Translations under genes and position numbers: made by a program
The notes under the pieces: generated by a model
Database searches by the model: none
What the model was told of the DNA's origin: nothing
Seen by the model: only the letters and a program-made list of their open reading frames with translations
DNA from: Trichobilharzia regenti
Taxonomy: Eukaryota > Platyhelminthes > Trematoda > Strigeidida > Schistosomatidae
Assembly: GCA_944472135.2 (NCBI GenBank)
Contig: OX235262.1
Location: 167,523,509-167,587,508 of the forward strand
Direction: 5' to 3'
DNA: 64,000 bases
Shown: in pieces, positions 54,370 through 64,000 of the stretch
Layout: each line of letters opens with the position of its first letter
Position numbering within the stretch: the stretch's first letter is position 1

Positions 54370-54688
54370 TGAGATGAGAGCAAGCTAGCCAAAAATGGTA
54401 GACAGCATTTCGCTTCAAAGGGTATGTCGCAAATATTGGTGGTGAGAAAATATGAACAAGACCGATTCAACAACCAATCACAGCAGACTTGGCGTATAGA
54501 TGATCTGACATTCAAGAAACAGTTACAAACAGATGCAAAGTCAACTTTCTGTAAGAAACAACCAATCAAAAAACCTTGTTTCGCTGCTTGAATAAGCTAT
54601 GATAATGAACATGAAATATAATATATAAATACGTGTTCATTTCCTTAATAAATGATCCGTTGCCTGAATCTTGTCTTTTGTCGTTACA
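54370..54688 (+). repeat. 3' LTR of the gypsy element
   Basis: Starts TGAGATGAGAGC and ends TTGTCGTTACA. It is followed by CGGC, matching the bases before the 5' LTR. Confidence 0.92.
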
Positions 54689-54692
54689 CGGC

Positions 54693-55585
54693 TGCGAAAC
54701 TGCAATCCAACATGGCCGACTAACATGGACGAAAATGACCTTCAGATATCTCACTCCACCAATAACATTGAACTTGACAGAAAATTTCAGTCTAAATGAG
54801 TTCGGTATAGTCGATACGAAGTCATCCTGAAAATGGCGCTTATTTTCGATCACTTGTATAATAGTTAAAATAAAACTTACAACTCCATGGGCATGCTTCG
54901 GTGGACTAACAATTTGTTTGAGTGATCTTATGTTATTTTATTATTAATATGTTTTAGATCTAACTGTATTTTGTTGGTGGGAAGGAGCACTATGCCTATG
55001 AATATTAGTTGCAGGACCAGTATAAAAGTATTGAGCAGTTAACGAGAAATAAATCGAAGGAAAAAATATTTCGTCCCAGAATCTGCTAGTTAAATCTTGT
55101 AACTGAGTAGCATTAGTCTACTGCCAACTTTTGCTAATTAACCTCTTGTCTAAAGTGTTCACCGAATGAATCGGGTAGAGGGACACTAGTCTCAGTTGAT
55201 ATGAGTGAAGAAATTATTTTTCTAAAAAAGTATGTAAATACACAATTTCACATGCTCCTTAGTGATGATTTTCAATGTTGATATCTGTTTACTTGGAAAA
55301 ATCAGTCACTAATTCTATTCTTCATTCTTAAATGTTCGTGTAGCGTGATGCAGATCTGTAGGAGGCAACGAAAATTAAAATTAACATTTTAAGTTAATCA
55401 CCAAAGAGGCAGAAGTGTTTGTTCCTCAAATCCGGATTTTGTTTATGTTGTGGACATGACATAATCAGTTAGAACAGTTTATTCTACTCTGACCTAGCCC
55501 GGAGAATTATGATACTCAAGAAGGCTTCGTGTGCCCTTGGAAGTGTATGGGCAGTTGTTAATTCCCAGCTACCAACACCGTGGAA
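54693..55585. other. no gene recognised
   Basis: A plus-strand frame at about 55480-55607 (SDLARRIMILKKASCALG) looks somewhat protein-like but ends in the R repeat without a donor. I do not call it. Confidence 0.4.
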
Positions 55586-55589
55586 GTTG

Positions 55590-55925
55590 ATTAATCCTCT
55601 GGATACCTGAAACAGAAAAAGGGTTAGTGTTGCGTCAATGCAGAATCCAAGGGGCAACTGTTTGAGGCCAGTCACACACGGCTTGTAAGAACTGGTTTCT
55701 TGGATTGGTTCCGTATTAGTAAATTTACCGCCGGTAAGTCAGAATGTACATTTTTAGGGTCGACCTTTTCTAACCCCTTCTCTCCAGAGTGGAGAGATAG
55801 CATAGCTGGCATGCTGGTCGTCTGAGGAAAACACCTTACTGCTGTTACATCACTGTTCCCCAGTAGTACGACTTTACCCACAGACCCCTATCATAGTGTA
55901 AAATAAAAATTCTTACACTATGCCG
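55590..55925 (+). repeat. dispersed repeat R (copy 2)
   Basis: Second copy of 24210-24545. It ends in the same hairpin (CATAGTGTAA at 55892-55901, TTACACTATG at 55913-55922) with a slightly longer loop. Confidence 0.6.
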
Positions 55926-55929
55926 GCAA

Positions 55930-56295
55930 CCGCTTTTAGTCTAATGGCTATCTTAACAACCTTCCCGGCATGACAGGACCTTCAGGAACAATAATTCCAG
56001 CCAGTATAGCTTGTTGGGTCATTGCGATATGCAAGCCTGACCAACACATCAAGTTAGCAGTTAACGGTCGGGTAACCCAGCTGAACTTTAATGTGGCTAT
56101 GAAAATGTGTAAATATGATGTGGTTTTCTCGAATAAAAGGCCCTTTCCCAATTTTTTTTATCGCCTACCGTTACATCTGCATACTTCTACTTCCAACCAT
56201 ATCGGATTCCCTGTTCAACAGTATTATGAACTTAAAAATTACAAATACCGTATTTACTACCTATTCTCTAAACTTTTTCTCCCATTCTTTTGCAG
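55930..56295. other. no gene recognised
   Basis: Overlapping open frames on both strands (55948-56353) have no recognised domain. The right end is a pyrimidine tract leading to a possible acceptor at 56297. Confidence 0.4.
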
Positions 56296-56298
56296 CAG

Positions 56299-56417
56299 TG
56301 ATGATTTTTCATACGGTAGGGTACGGGGGAAGGGTTTCCAGCCCCACGTCTAACCCTCCCTCTTTACTTGATTTACTACAAACAAGGCTAAGAGAAATCG
56401 ACGAATATATCAGCTGA
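56299..56417 (+). CDS. possible terminal exon, unidentified gene
   Basis: A strong acceptor (TTTTTCTCCCATTCTTTTGCAG) is followed by a frame reading VMIFHTVGYGGRVSSPTSNP, PSLLDLLQTRLREIDEYIS and then TGA. The amphipathic end is protein-like. No family recognised. A different frame after the same acceptor ends sooner. Confidence 0.35.
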
Positions 56418-56419
56418 AA

Positions 56420-57535
56420 TGTAACCAGGACCACAAACATCATAGTTGGCGGGAATTCTATCAATGAATCACTAGCGACGCAACCTACTATTCCTTGAAC
56501 AGTAAAAAAGGCACACGATGAAGATAGATATACAATGATGTATGTATTGTTTGTTGTTGATAAAACCAGATAAAGGAAACAAATATTTATATGTATAATA
56601 GTAAAATAACTAAAGCAAAACAAAGTAATGCAAAGAAGAAAATAATAGAATTTCATGCCTATGTGTATATGTATATATCAAAAGCAATAATAATAATAAT
56701 AATAATAGTGATAATTCAGGAATTCAAAAATAGGATACACCACAGAATGTTCTTATATTTAGCACTTTACTGATCAACAAAATTAGGTGTCTTTTGATCA
56801 TGAAAATGATGATGGTGATGACGCGACATGGTATCATATCATGGAGGCAATCATGCCGACACAGATGTTGGTGTGGACAAGATTAGAGGCGTATGATAAT
56901 AAATGCGAAACCAAAATAGCAACAACAATACCAAGAAAATAAAATGAGATTAAGAAAAGCTGAAATATATAGTCGAATATGATTTTGTTTTGATTTTTGT
57001 TTTTGCTTTAGAATAAGCCCCCACCCATCTCACCCCACCCCATAATGAGTAAGAGTAATTAGATGAATGCGTAATTAAGTGATCACGAAACTTTGTATCT
57101 GCTTGCCTGTTTGTTTGTTCTTACAAATGCAAATATACGCATGTGTATGTATGTAGGTATGTTGAAATAGATAAATTTTTGAGAAAAAATGTCATGATAG
57201 TGTGATTGAAGCTTCCAGAAAGTAAATCATTTTGAATATCTTTCTTTGCATAGTGATATTTTGTTGTTGTTGCTGGTGTTGCCGTTGCCATTGGTAACAA
57301 GGCAAGAATGTATTTGTTTCAAGGCGGTTCACTTAAACTAAACATAATAGGAATGTATCCAGTGATTTATTGTCAATCAGATTGTTTAATAAAGTTGTAA
57401 CAGTTGATTGAAATGATTCAGAGATTGTATTGTGGCTATGGTGTGGTATAAAATTGAATAAATATCAATGAAATGTATGTATATATATAAAACAAAGGTG
57501 TCTTCATATTTCTAACTTGACGAATTTTTCATTCC
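56420..57535. other. no gene recognised
   Basis: AT- and microsatellite-rich sequence, with (AAT)n near 56686-56706. It could be untranslated or intronic. Confidence 0.4.
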
Positions 57536-57540
57536 CACAG

Positions 57541-57591
57541 GATTCAGGAGAGTGTGTAGAAGACGATAAACAGAATGATGTACTTCTCTGA
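57541..57591 (+). CDS. possible short terminal exon
   Basis: The acceptor TTTTTCATTCCCACAG is followed by an open stretch DSGECVEDDKQNDVLL and TGA, acidic as many protein C-termini are. It might be an alternative last exon for the same gene as 56299-56417. It is too short to identify. Confidence 0.3.
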   Translation, partial: DSGECVEDDKQNDVLL

Positions 57592-57594
57592 AGA

Positions 57595-57905
57595 AGAAAA
57601 ACAAAGCAAAGTGGAAGTGATTTTATTAGTATTTTCTTCTCAATTGAGAGGATAATTTAAGTGTAATAACAATTATTTATGCCTAACGGAGTTAGCAGTA
57701 ATTTAATCAAGGCTGTATTTGCTGTTAAAACACTTCAATCTTGAATAAACACCAAATGATTTCAACTTAAGAGGTAAATTACAAGGTTACTTACTCCTCA
57801 TGTGAAATCTGGTACTTCAATAGGGTCCTAAATTATCATGATGGTGCAAACCGCAATCCCCAAACTTTATTGGTCTCTTACTGGATGTATATCTCATATA
57901 AACAC
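57595..57905. other. no gene or recognised repeat
   Basis: Nothing recognised. Confidence 0.4.
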
Positions 57906-57908
57906 GTT

Positions 57909-58922
57909 GACAAAATTCACAGTCTTCTGAACACGTCGAGCAGTAATCTTCGAATGTTTGGAATGCCATTCGCTCCCACTAAATGTTAGATGATGCTACA
58001 TGTATAGATGACATTCGCTGCTAGCTTAAGACACTTAGGAATGAAGCGGTAGCTGAGCGTGTTGACCGCTCCACTTATTTCGGAAGTTACATCAGCCGAC
58101 GCCAGCGGGTCGATCCTTGACAAAATCCCACCATGGATACAGAAGGCTCGTTTCGTGAATGTCAACTCACGCTATGTCTGATTTAGACGTGATATCCAGC
58201 TGGCTATCGACCAAAGGATGTGTGTACTGTTCACCAATTTGCTCCGTCTTCCATTATGGCTGAAAAATGGCCATGGAAGACATGAGAACGCCAGGCTAGC
58301 TGTCTTTGATAATAGGCGCATGCTTTCTATCTCCCGCGTGAAGTGGTATAATAGAGTGAGCAATATTGAGGTTAGGCTTCAGTTGAGTGCTAGTTAAGCG
58401 GGGGGGGGGGAATCGGTCGATGAGGTTGTCAAGTTACACCAATTGAGATGGTCAGGACATGTGTTACGCATACCTAGCCTAGCCTAGCCAAGCCATCGCC
58501 TTCCTCAACCGACGGGCAATGTTAGCTTACATGGGATCGATCAGGTTGGAAAAGAGTTAGCTAGTGGTAATCAAACCGAAACATGGCCTCATCAGTCAAT
58601 GAAATCCACAACAACAGTTAGTTTGAGCGACGACTAGTTGGGGTCCTCGAGATGGTGAAAACCAATGAAGGCTGGAAACAATTGGTGATATGGCTCACAC
58701 TCATCGTTGTTAATGGGGGCGCAGATTGTATTCGGTCTTTGTGATTTATCACATTCAATAAAATTCTATTATTCTTCCATATTACTACTCTTCTTGTCTC
58801 ATATTTCTGTTTATTATCTCTCTCTCTTTCGAATCTCTCTTTACTTTCTCCTCTTAAAGGGAGAGTGACAACTCGAATCACTGCACATCTGTGCAAAGTT
58901 CCACATTGAAATCAGTCAGTCA
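57909..58922 (+). mobile_element. RTE-A LINE, 3' fragment
   Basis: Starts just after the active site ('cttctgaacacgtcgagcag', i.e. LLNTSSSN region, then 'cgaatgtttggaatgcc'). It runs through the family order to the 3' tail 'gaaatcagtcagtcagcc'. Many stops and frameshifts. A (G)10 run is at 58400-58409. Confidence 0.7.
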
Positions 58923-59159
58923 GCCATTTCAGGGTATTGGAAATTCAAAAATTTGCAACTTGGTATCATCTGCTTGATGCCACAAATGGCAGTCAAAAAA
59001 GTAAGCATACCACTGACTGCTTGAAGTGAGTAGTCATATGCCACAATCTATGGTCGGCCTGCGAATTTTGGGCTACCGATATCCACACTGAAAATTCCAC
59101 ACTTGTACCAAAAATATAGTGTGGAATCAAGCTGTAATCAAAAATAAAATAAATAAATA

Positions 59160-59400
59160 AACCAGTAGTGCTTGCTGGCCAAACAGATCCAGGTGATCAA
59201 AACACCGAATGGCTGTTTCTCTCGGTTGGAGTTGAGTTCATCAGCAGTTTACCCAGTTCGACTCATCTCAGACAGCCGAAACAATTCGAATCATCCCAAG
59301 GGATCGAAATGGCCGTCCGGTGTTTAGATGGCCTTAGAGATCTGGCTAACCAGTAAGCACTACTGGTAGATATGAGTGGTATGAGACTACTCATCTCAAT
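59160..59400. mobile_element. foldback element, family 2 (copy 2)
   Basis: 'ccagtagtgcttgctggcc' on the left and 'ggctaaccagtaagcactac' on the right form diverged inverted arms. The outer sequence 'actactcatctcaatcaatc' matches the copy at 12415-12725. Arms are shorter and less alike than in copy 1. Confidence 0.55.
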
Positions 59401-59499
59401 CAATCAGTAAGAATTCTGAAGTTCTTAGCCTAGGTAAGTGACCAGCAGAAAATCTGATATCTTGGAATTATGTATTTGTTAGTATTCCCTTATAGTATT

Positions 59500-60190
59500 T
59501 TTGTGTAGACGTGAAATCCAGCCATCCGTCGACTAAAGAATGCGTATCCTGCTTACCAGTTCACTGTCAGACATGGCTATTGAGAGTGGAAGACACGAAA
59601 AAGTCTAGCTGCCTTCGATCACACGTGTCTGCGTTCTATCTCCCGTTCCAGGTGGTATAACAGGGTGAGTAACACTTTGATTAGGCGTTGAGTGTTAAGT
59701 AAGGAGGTAAAATCAGCGAATGAAGCTGTGAAGCTACATTCATTGAGAAATCTGCAATATGTGTTATGCATCCCTAGCCATTGCCTTCCTCGACGGCCAC
59801 TGTTAGCTGACATAGGTTGAGGTTAGAAAAGAACTGGTGATAGTCAAACAAAAACCAGGATCACTCCATGGAATCTTTGAAAGTTAGTTTGAGCCATATC
59901 GGGGAGGTGTAGACTTCCTGACTGGTTAGGATCCTCGGGTCCTAAGAACCAATGCCCTGAGACCAGTGGTAATATAGCTCAAAATCGCACCCGATACTGC
60001 AGATGCATTCAATTTCTGTTATCCCCTATATCCACTAGACCGTCATGTTTTCTCCTGATTATAGTCCTTCAGAATTTCTTTTTCTCTTTCTTTTAACCAC
60101 TTTTGTCTGCGACTTAGAATACAGCAACCTGAACTGCTACCTTCTGTGTCAAATTCTACGCTGAGACCAGTCAGTCGATCAGTCATATGT
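59500..60190 (+). mobile_element. RTE-A LINE, 3' fragment
   Basis: From the region after the YLGS motif ('agacgtgaaatccagccatc') to the 3' tail 'gagaccagtcagtcgatcag'. Decayed. Confidence 0.65.
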
Positions 60191-60302
60191 CTAATCAGGG
60201 AAAATCTAAAGCAGTGGAACTACTAATCATTAAAATCCACTAATACAAAAGAATGAAACGAAATGAACAAGAAATTAACATGAAAGTAACTCAATAACTT
60301 AC

Positions 60303-60455
60303 TAAATGCTTAGTCAATATAGAATGAACACCATCTTGTTCATCGTAACACTTCTTTTTATTATCTAGACAATTATGCAATAATTCTTCTGATAATAAAA
60401 GAGATTCAGACAGATTTGTATGATTGGATAACTGATAATTGTACAGTGTAGAATT
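60303..60455 (-). CDS. His/Thr-rich gene, exon downstream of the micro-intron
   Basis: 51 codons on the minus strand: NSTLYNYQLSNHTNLSESLL, LSEELLHNCLDNKKKCYDEQ and DGVHSILTKHL. The donor is TTA|GTAAGT at 60302, so at least one more exon lies at lower coordinates. The exon is joined in phase 0 to 60485-61679 across a 29-nt GT-AG intron. The open frame, phase match and strong donor all support it. No domain recognised. Confidence 0.65.
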
Positions 60456-60484
60456 CTGAGGTACATTTCGATGTGTTAATATAC
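60456..60484 (-). other. 29-nt intron (GT-AG)
   Basis: The minus strand reads CAG|GTATATTAAC ... TACCTCAG|AAT. Read through, it gives a stop after two codons (GTA TAT TAA). Removed, it joins two open frames in phase 0. Very short introns of about 30-40 nt are common in schistosome genes. Confidence 0.6.
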
Positions 60485-61679
60485 CTGGATGCTGGATCGT
60501 GATAACGACTCGATTAATGTAGAATTCTGTTCTGTTAAATCAGTCGATTCGCTAACATTTGTACAGTTAATATTATTACTATTGTTATCATTATTATTAT
60601 TATTAGTAGTAGTAGTGATAGTATCACCATTATTATTATCAGTAGTATTAGAAGCAGTAAGATTAAAATATGCTGTAGTATAAAAATTTGATGTATTAAA
60701 ATCATTCACAAAATTTGTTGTTGTCCCAGTTGTTCCTGCTCTAGTCGTTGATGTTGTTGATGTCCCTGTTGTCGTCGGTGTTGTTGTTGTTGTTTGTGCA
60801 ATCTGAGGAAGAATGCATGAATTAAATATCAATGATTTAGTATTCAATGAATCATCTGAAATCAAAGCAGTTGTAGTAAATGCTGAGGAACGGTTATCAT
60901 CCGCTGCACCAGAAATAGGACTTGAAGTGTTCATGTTTTGCTGAAGATGTATTTGATGCATATGATGATTGTGGGGATTGTGATGTTGATGATGTTGGAG
61001 AGAAGGGGGAGGAGGAAGAGGAACATGAGCTAGATGAGGATGGTGTGCATGAAGATGATGGTGATGATGGTGTTGGTGTTGATGAACCGGTGATGAAGTT
61101 GACAATGACTGGGGTAATTGTTGGACCAATGTATAAGGATCAATAAGATCTGAGGTAACCTGCAGTGCATTACTATTACTGTTATTATTATCTATAGTCA
61201 AACCTTGATGAGATGCTTCATATAACTGGTCTGTATGCGAGAGTTGGCCAGCCCTCATACTAGGATCAATTTCATATGACCAATTAGTATCCATATTACC
61301 ACCACCACCTGTGTTATAAATATATCCACGATTGCTGATGTTATCCGCAGAAGTTGTTGTTGTTGTAGCAGTTGAAGTGGTACTAGTACTAGTCGAGGAT
61401 AAAATGTAAGCAGCCATATTATGCATAATATTTGTTTGTTGACTGCAGAAATTACGCGATAAATTTGAATTGATCAATTCATTACCTACTGATGCATTCA
61501 TATGAGACGATGCATTAAAATAGTCTTGATTCAACAAACCAACTGGTTCATCTAGATTCCCTGTACCATTAAATCCCATTGCACCTGTTGATAGGGTAGA
61601 ATTCGGTTGAGAATCAGTGGAATCACCACTGAATTGATAAGTTTGTTGACATGCGCTCAAGAGATTAATTCTTTCACGA
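60485..61679 (-). CDS. unidentified His/Thr/Asn-rich protein, large internal exon
   Basis: The exon follows an acceptor GATATTTTAG and starts in split phase (T|CGT), reading RERINLLSACQQTYQF. It encodes about 398 codons and ends CAG|GTATAT. Counting from TTG at 61660, low-complexity blocks are Ser/Thr (about 86-103), His/Gln/Pro (193-238, with VPLPPPP), Thr (289-315) and Asn (341-367). Unique stretches such as NWSYEIDPSMRAGQL and SDLIDPYTLVQQLPQSL lie between them. Such tracts are typical of the disordered parts of transcriptional regulators, but no DNA-binding domain lies in this exon. The start and end of the gene are not identified. Confidence 0.75.
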
Positions 61680-61680
61680 C

Positions 61681-62265
61681 TAAAATATCAATAATGATAA
61701 GAATAAAAATGATTATGTTTCACATATAGTGTAATCCCCAAACTAAGTGATGCAAAACTTCTGTACACTTTAATATTCTAAAACTCTGATTTAAATGTCA
61801 AATAGGACTAGCCAGTTTGGCTTTCTGACCTTCCGCTTTAGGTGGCAGATCCAAAAGCAGTGTCATTAATTAATTCAAACAGTTGTCTGGGAAACTGACC
61901 GTCGGATTCAAACAGTCTGTTGGTTATAAGTAATCGAATCTGTATGCTATCGACTTCTATTAGATATACCTACCTATTGAGTTGTTTTTCCTCAAGATTT
62001 CCTCAAAGTGCCAAGGATGTTTAATTCAAGTGTGAACTGTTAGTAAGCTGATAAGTACATCAAAGCCCCATTTTTTCGTACTAAAGATTATGCGACAAAG
62101 TGTTTACCATAATGGCAAATAAACGTTATATGTTTACTTTTCGTTCACTTCTGCAATTCATATAAAGATCCTTCTCTTTGTAGGGGATAAGATATTGATG
62201 ATTGATATGATATACCTTTATAGGCAATTTCGACAGATGTAATCATAAAATCTGAGTACACAATC
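61681..62265. other. upstream intron of the His/Thr-rich gene
   Basis: Presumed intron sequence on the minus strand. No earlier exon was recognised. Confidence 0.45.
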
Positions 62266-62269
62266 AGAA

Positions 62270-62815
62270 AGACAAGACAAATCTGTATCACTCTGAAATC
62301 AGTTAGAAAATCTTCTGCAATTTCACTCAGCATAAACAACAAAATTCGAATTTTCAACACCACTGCCAGGTCAATCAGTTCTCTTACATGAGTCAGCAAA
62401 AGCATTTCCAACAACTTTCAGCAGACTTTTATCAATAATTGCCTTCGCTAATTCCATACTGAAGATCAGACGGTCAGTCACATAAAATCTGCAACAAGAA
62501 AGTATGCGAACCAATGAACCGATCAAGAACCTATTGGTCAACAAATATTCCAAAGAAAATGGAAATAGATAGGATACACGTTGGCAGGACCGCTGAGTAA
62601 CATCACACGCTAGGCAACCCCTCGAGTGGGACCGAATGGGAATCGACTAATTGGTCGTTGGTCCAATGGTGACATAGCGATGGTCGGGTGAAGAGGAGAT
62701 GAAGACTTATAGACAGTCATGGAGCCAGCTAAGGAGGTCTTCAGAGAACAGGGTGAAATGAAGATATGCTGTTGAAGCCTTATATTCCACACAGAACCCA
62801 GGGAATAATAATAAT
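62270..62815 (+). mobile_element. RTE-B LINE, 3' part
   Basis: Shares 'atctgtatcactctgaaatc', 'cagcataaacaacaaaattc', 'gaagatcagacggtcag' and the 3' end 'cagaacccagggaataataa' with 9385-9880. Non-coding. It lies in the presumed intron of the His/Thr-rich gene, on the opposite strand. Confidence 0.65.
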
Positions 62816-62819
62816 ACAT

Positions 62820-63473
62820 AATCTGCGCATCATACCTTGACAACAGTACTAATATCGTGAGCTTAAATCAATTACATCACATGCTATGTTCAAATTCGAC
62901 TGAGGATAATGGCTACCGCGAGGTGTTTTCGCGCATAGTGCAGCAAATGTTACAATAGATATTCTAGCTGCTTAAAAAAGTTTATAAAACACCTTCATAA
63001 CAGTCAAATATAACATCTAATATGATTACAGCATTTCCGCAACCCCATAATAGAAAATCAACTACTTGAAGAAATTCAAGTCTTTAATTAACCGCCACCA
63101 CTCTACCTTATATATATAAGTATACTCAAACAAAAGCGCGGCAAGTTTGATTTGCGGTAGCCTATATCCTCACCCATATTAAAAAAAACTACCTGTAAAT
63201 GAATACTTTTGTAAGATGATTAAGTCAGTGAATCATTGAAGTTTTGTTCACTTCTTCAGCGTGCTCTCGGTATACATACGCACACACACATACAAACACG
63301 TAGAGGAATATTTGTATACATACACATCTGTTTATGAGTAAGTAGTGTACGGTGTTTGAATTTCGCTTATAATATACTGGAATGACGGAGAGTAAAATTA
63401 CATACACACTGACTGTATGCCTAAGCGCACATATAAATAATAAACATTGAAACACTGTCCGTAATGTGAGTAC

Positions 63474-63509
<36 letters not shown>

Positions 63510-63925
63510 TTTTTCACTTGAGGTCACACTGATATTTAATTTACCTGAATTATATTCAACAACTGTTTAAAACTTTAGATTTAGATCACAGTGCATGATT
63601 CATCAGGTTACTCATTAGTATTGTTATTGTCATTAATAATTAGGGTGACAATCATAACCGTAACCATACTCATACAACAACAACTACAACTAGTACCAAT
63701 AATAACACCGTCTCATAACATTAATGTATTGTCTGTCTTTCACACATGTATTGACTCCATTAATTAGGTTACTCTGTTGAAGTTGACCGATAAAATTTGT
63801 TGTCTTATGTGGTGAATTTTTACTCAGTCTTATTCTTAGTTAAAATATGGAAATTATTAGTAATTATTATCATCAGTTTTCAAGAGTTAGTTTGTCGGAT
63901 TTGATGTGTTTCAAGTTCTGTTATT
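62820..63925. other. no gene; TA microsatellite
   Basis: Only a (TA)n tract (63478-63503) and a short (CA)-rich stretch near 63280 stand out. Confidence 0.5.
63478..63503. repeat. (TA)n microsatellite
   Basis: Thirteen TA units in a row. Confidence 0.85.
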
Positions 63926-63929
63926 TTTT

Positions 63930-64000
63930 TTATCACGGAATGATATCTGTAAGAGAGCCATTGGAAGACAGCAAGGAGTACTGGACAACGGTTTCTTCTT
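63930..64000 (-). repeat. hammerhead SINE, 3' end, cut by the window edge
   Basis: The minus strand ends with the SINE tail. The plus strand 'ggagtactggacaacggttt' matches the cleavage-side helix I and helix III region of the ribozyme, with changes in helix III. Confidence 0.6.

Larger units (their letters stand above)
50603..54688 (+). mobile_element. Ty3/gypsy LTR retrotransposon, internally deleted
   Basis: Two 319-bp LTRs (50603-50921 and 54370-54688), each with TG...CA-type ends, bound a 4086-bp element flanked by CGGC on both sides (50599-50602 and 54689-54692). I count about four differences between the LTRs by eye. Order inside: gag, protease, reverse transcriptase, RNase H, integrase. 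A G-rich polypurine tract (54357-54364) precedes the 3' LTR. A possible primer site, TGGTGTCGCTGCC, follows the 5' LTR by two bases. Intact gypsy elements are usually longer; deletions in and before reverse transcriptase explain the short length. Confidence 0.92.

Noticed and set aside
55948..56353. Overlapping open frames on both strands
   Set aside because: Neither strand shows a domain, and no splice solution was convincing apart from the acceptor at 56298.
63225..63527. Minus-strand 100-codon frame
   Set aside because: It is built on TA and CA repeats.
1..64000. Spliced-leader RNA gene
   Set aside because: I looked for the schistosome leader pattern and did not see it; absence by eye is not proof.

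Overview
The window looks like nuclear DNA of a digenean flatworm, most probably a schistosome. It is AT-rich and intron-rich, and it carries SINE-like repeats with hammerhead ribozymes of the Schistosoma alpha-repeat kind. Two or more RTE-type LINE families, CR1-like LINEs, Penelope-like elements (PLEs) and Ty3/gypsy elements are present. One gene has a 29-nt intron, and very short introns are common in schistosomes. Species was not determined.

Host genes are few and split into small exons. (1) The last two exons of an EPS8-like adaptor gene (+; 19074-19263 and 20894-21017) encode a complete SAM/pointed-like C-terminal domain. (2) A complete SF3B6 (SF3b p14) gene lies on the minus strand in three coding exons (34982-35005, 29929-30186, 27786-27875) and gives a 123-residue protein. 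(3) Two joined exons of an unidentified minus-strand gene (60485-61679 and 60303-60455) encode a long His/Thr/Asn-rich protein segment. Weaker exon candidates lie at 35133-35330 (-), 42240-42434 (-), 45086-45266 (+), 48622-48936 (+), 56299-56417 (+) and 57541-57591 (+).

The rest is mostly transposable elements, often nested. 1-9.9 kb: a PLE end, two RTE families (called A and B here), tRNA-like SINEs and hammerhead SINEs, including an RTE-A insertion into a SINE with a 6-bp target-site duplication. 11.5-18.9 kb: an RTE-B copy, three foldback elements, a PLE inside a SINE, and a 285-bp inverted repeat whose arms lie 2.8 kb apart. 19-26.9 kb: RTE pieces, SINEs, a dispersed repeat called R here, an inverted PLE end and the best hammerhead copies. 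28-34 kb: SINEs and a twin-primed (5'-inverted) RTE within and beside the long SF3B6 first intron. 35.6-38.9 kb: a CR1-like LINE inserted in RTE-B. 46.6-48.6 kb: the 3' part of a CsRn1/Boudicca-like gypsy element with an intact integrase core. 49.5-50.3 kb: a PLE. 50.6-54.7 kb: a short gypsy element with two 319-bp LTRs. 57.9-62.8 kb: RTE remnants and a foldback around the His/Thr-rich gene.

No operon-like organisation, CRISPR array or bacterial feature is present. The strongest points for follow-up are the two near-canonical hammerheads, the mirrored PLE termini with hammerhead-like cores, the gypsy element whose LTRs look young although its pol is wrecked, the clean foldback at 16514-16818 and the 29-nt intron. 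All calls come from reading the sequence by eye; no database search was run.
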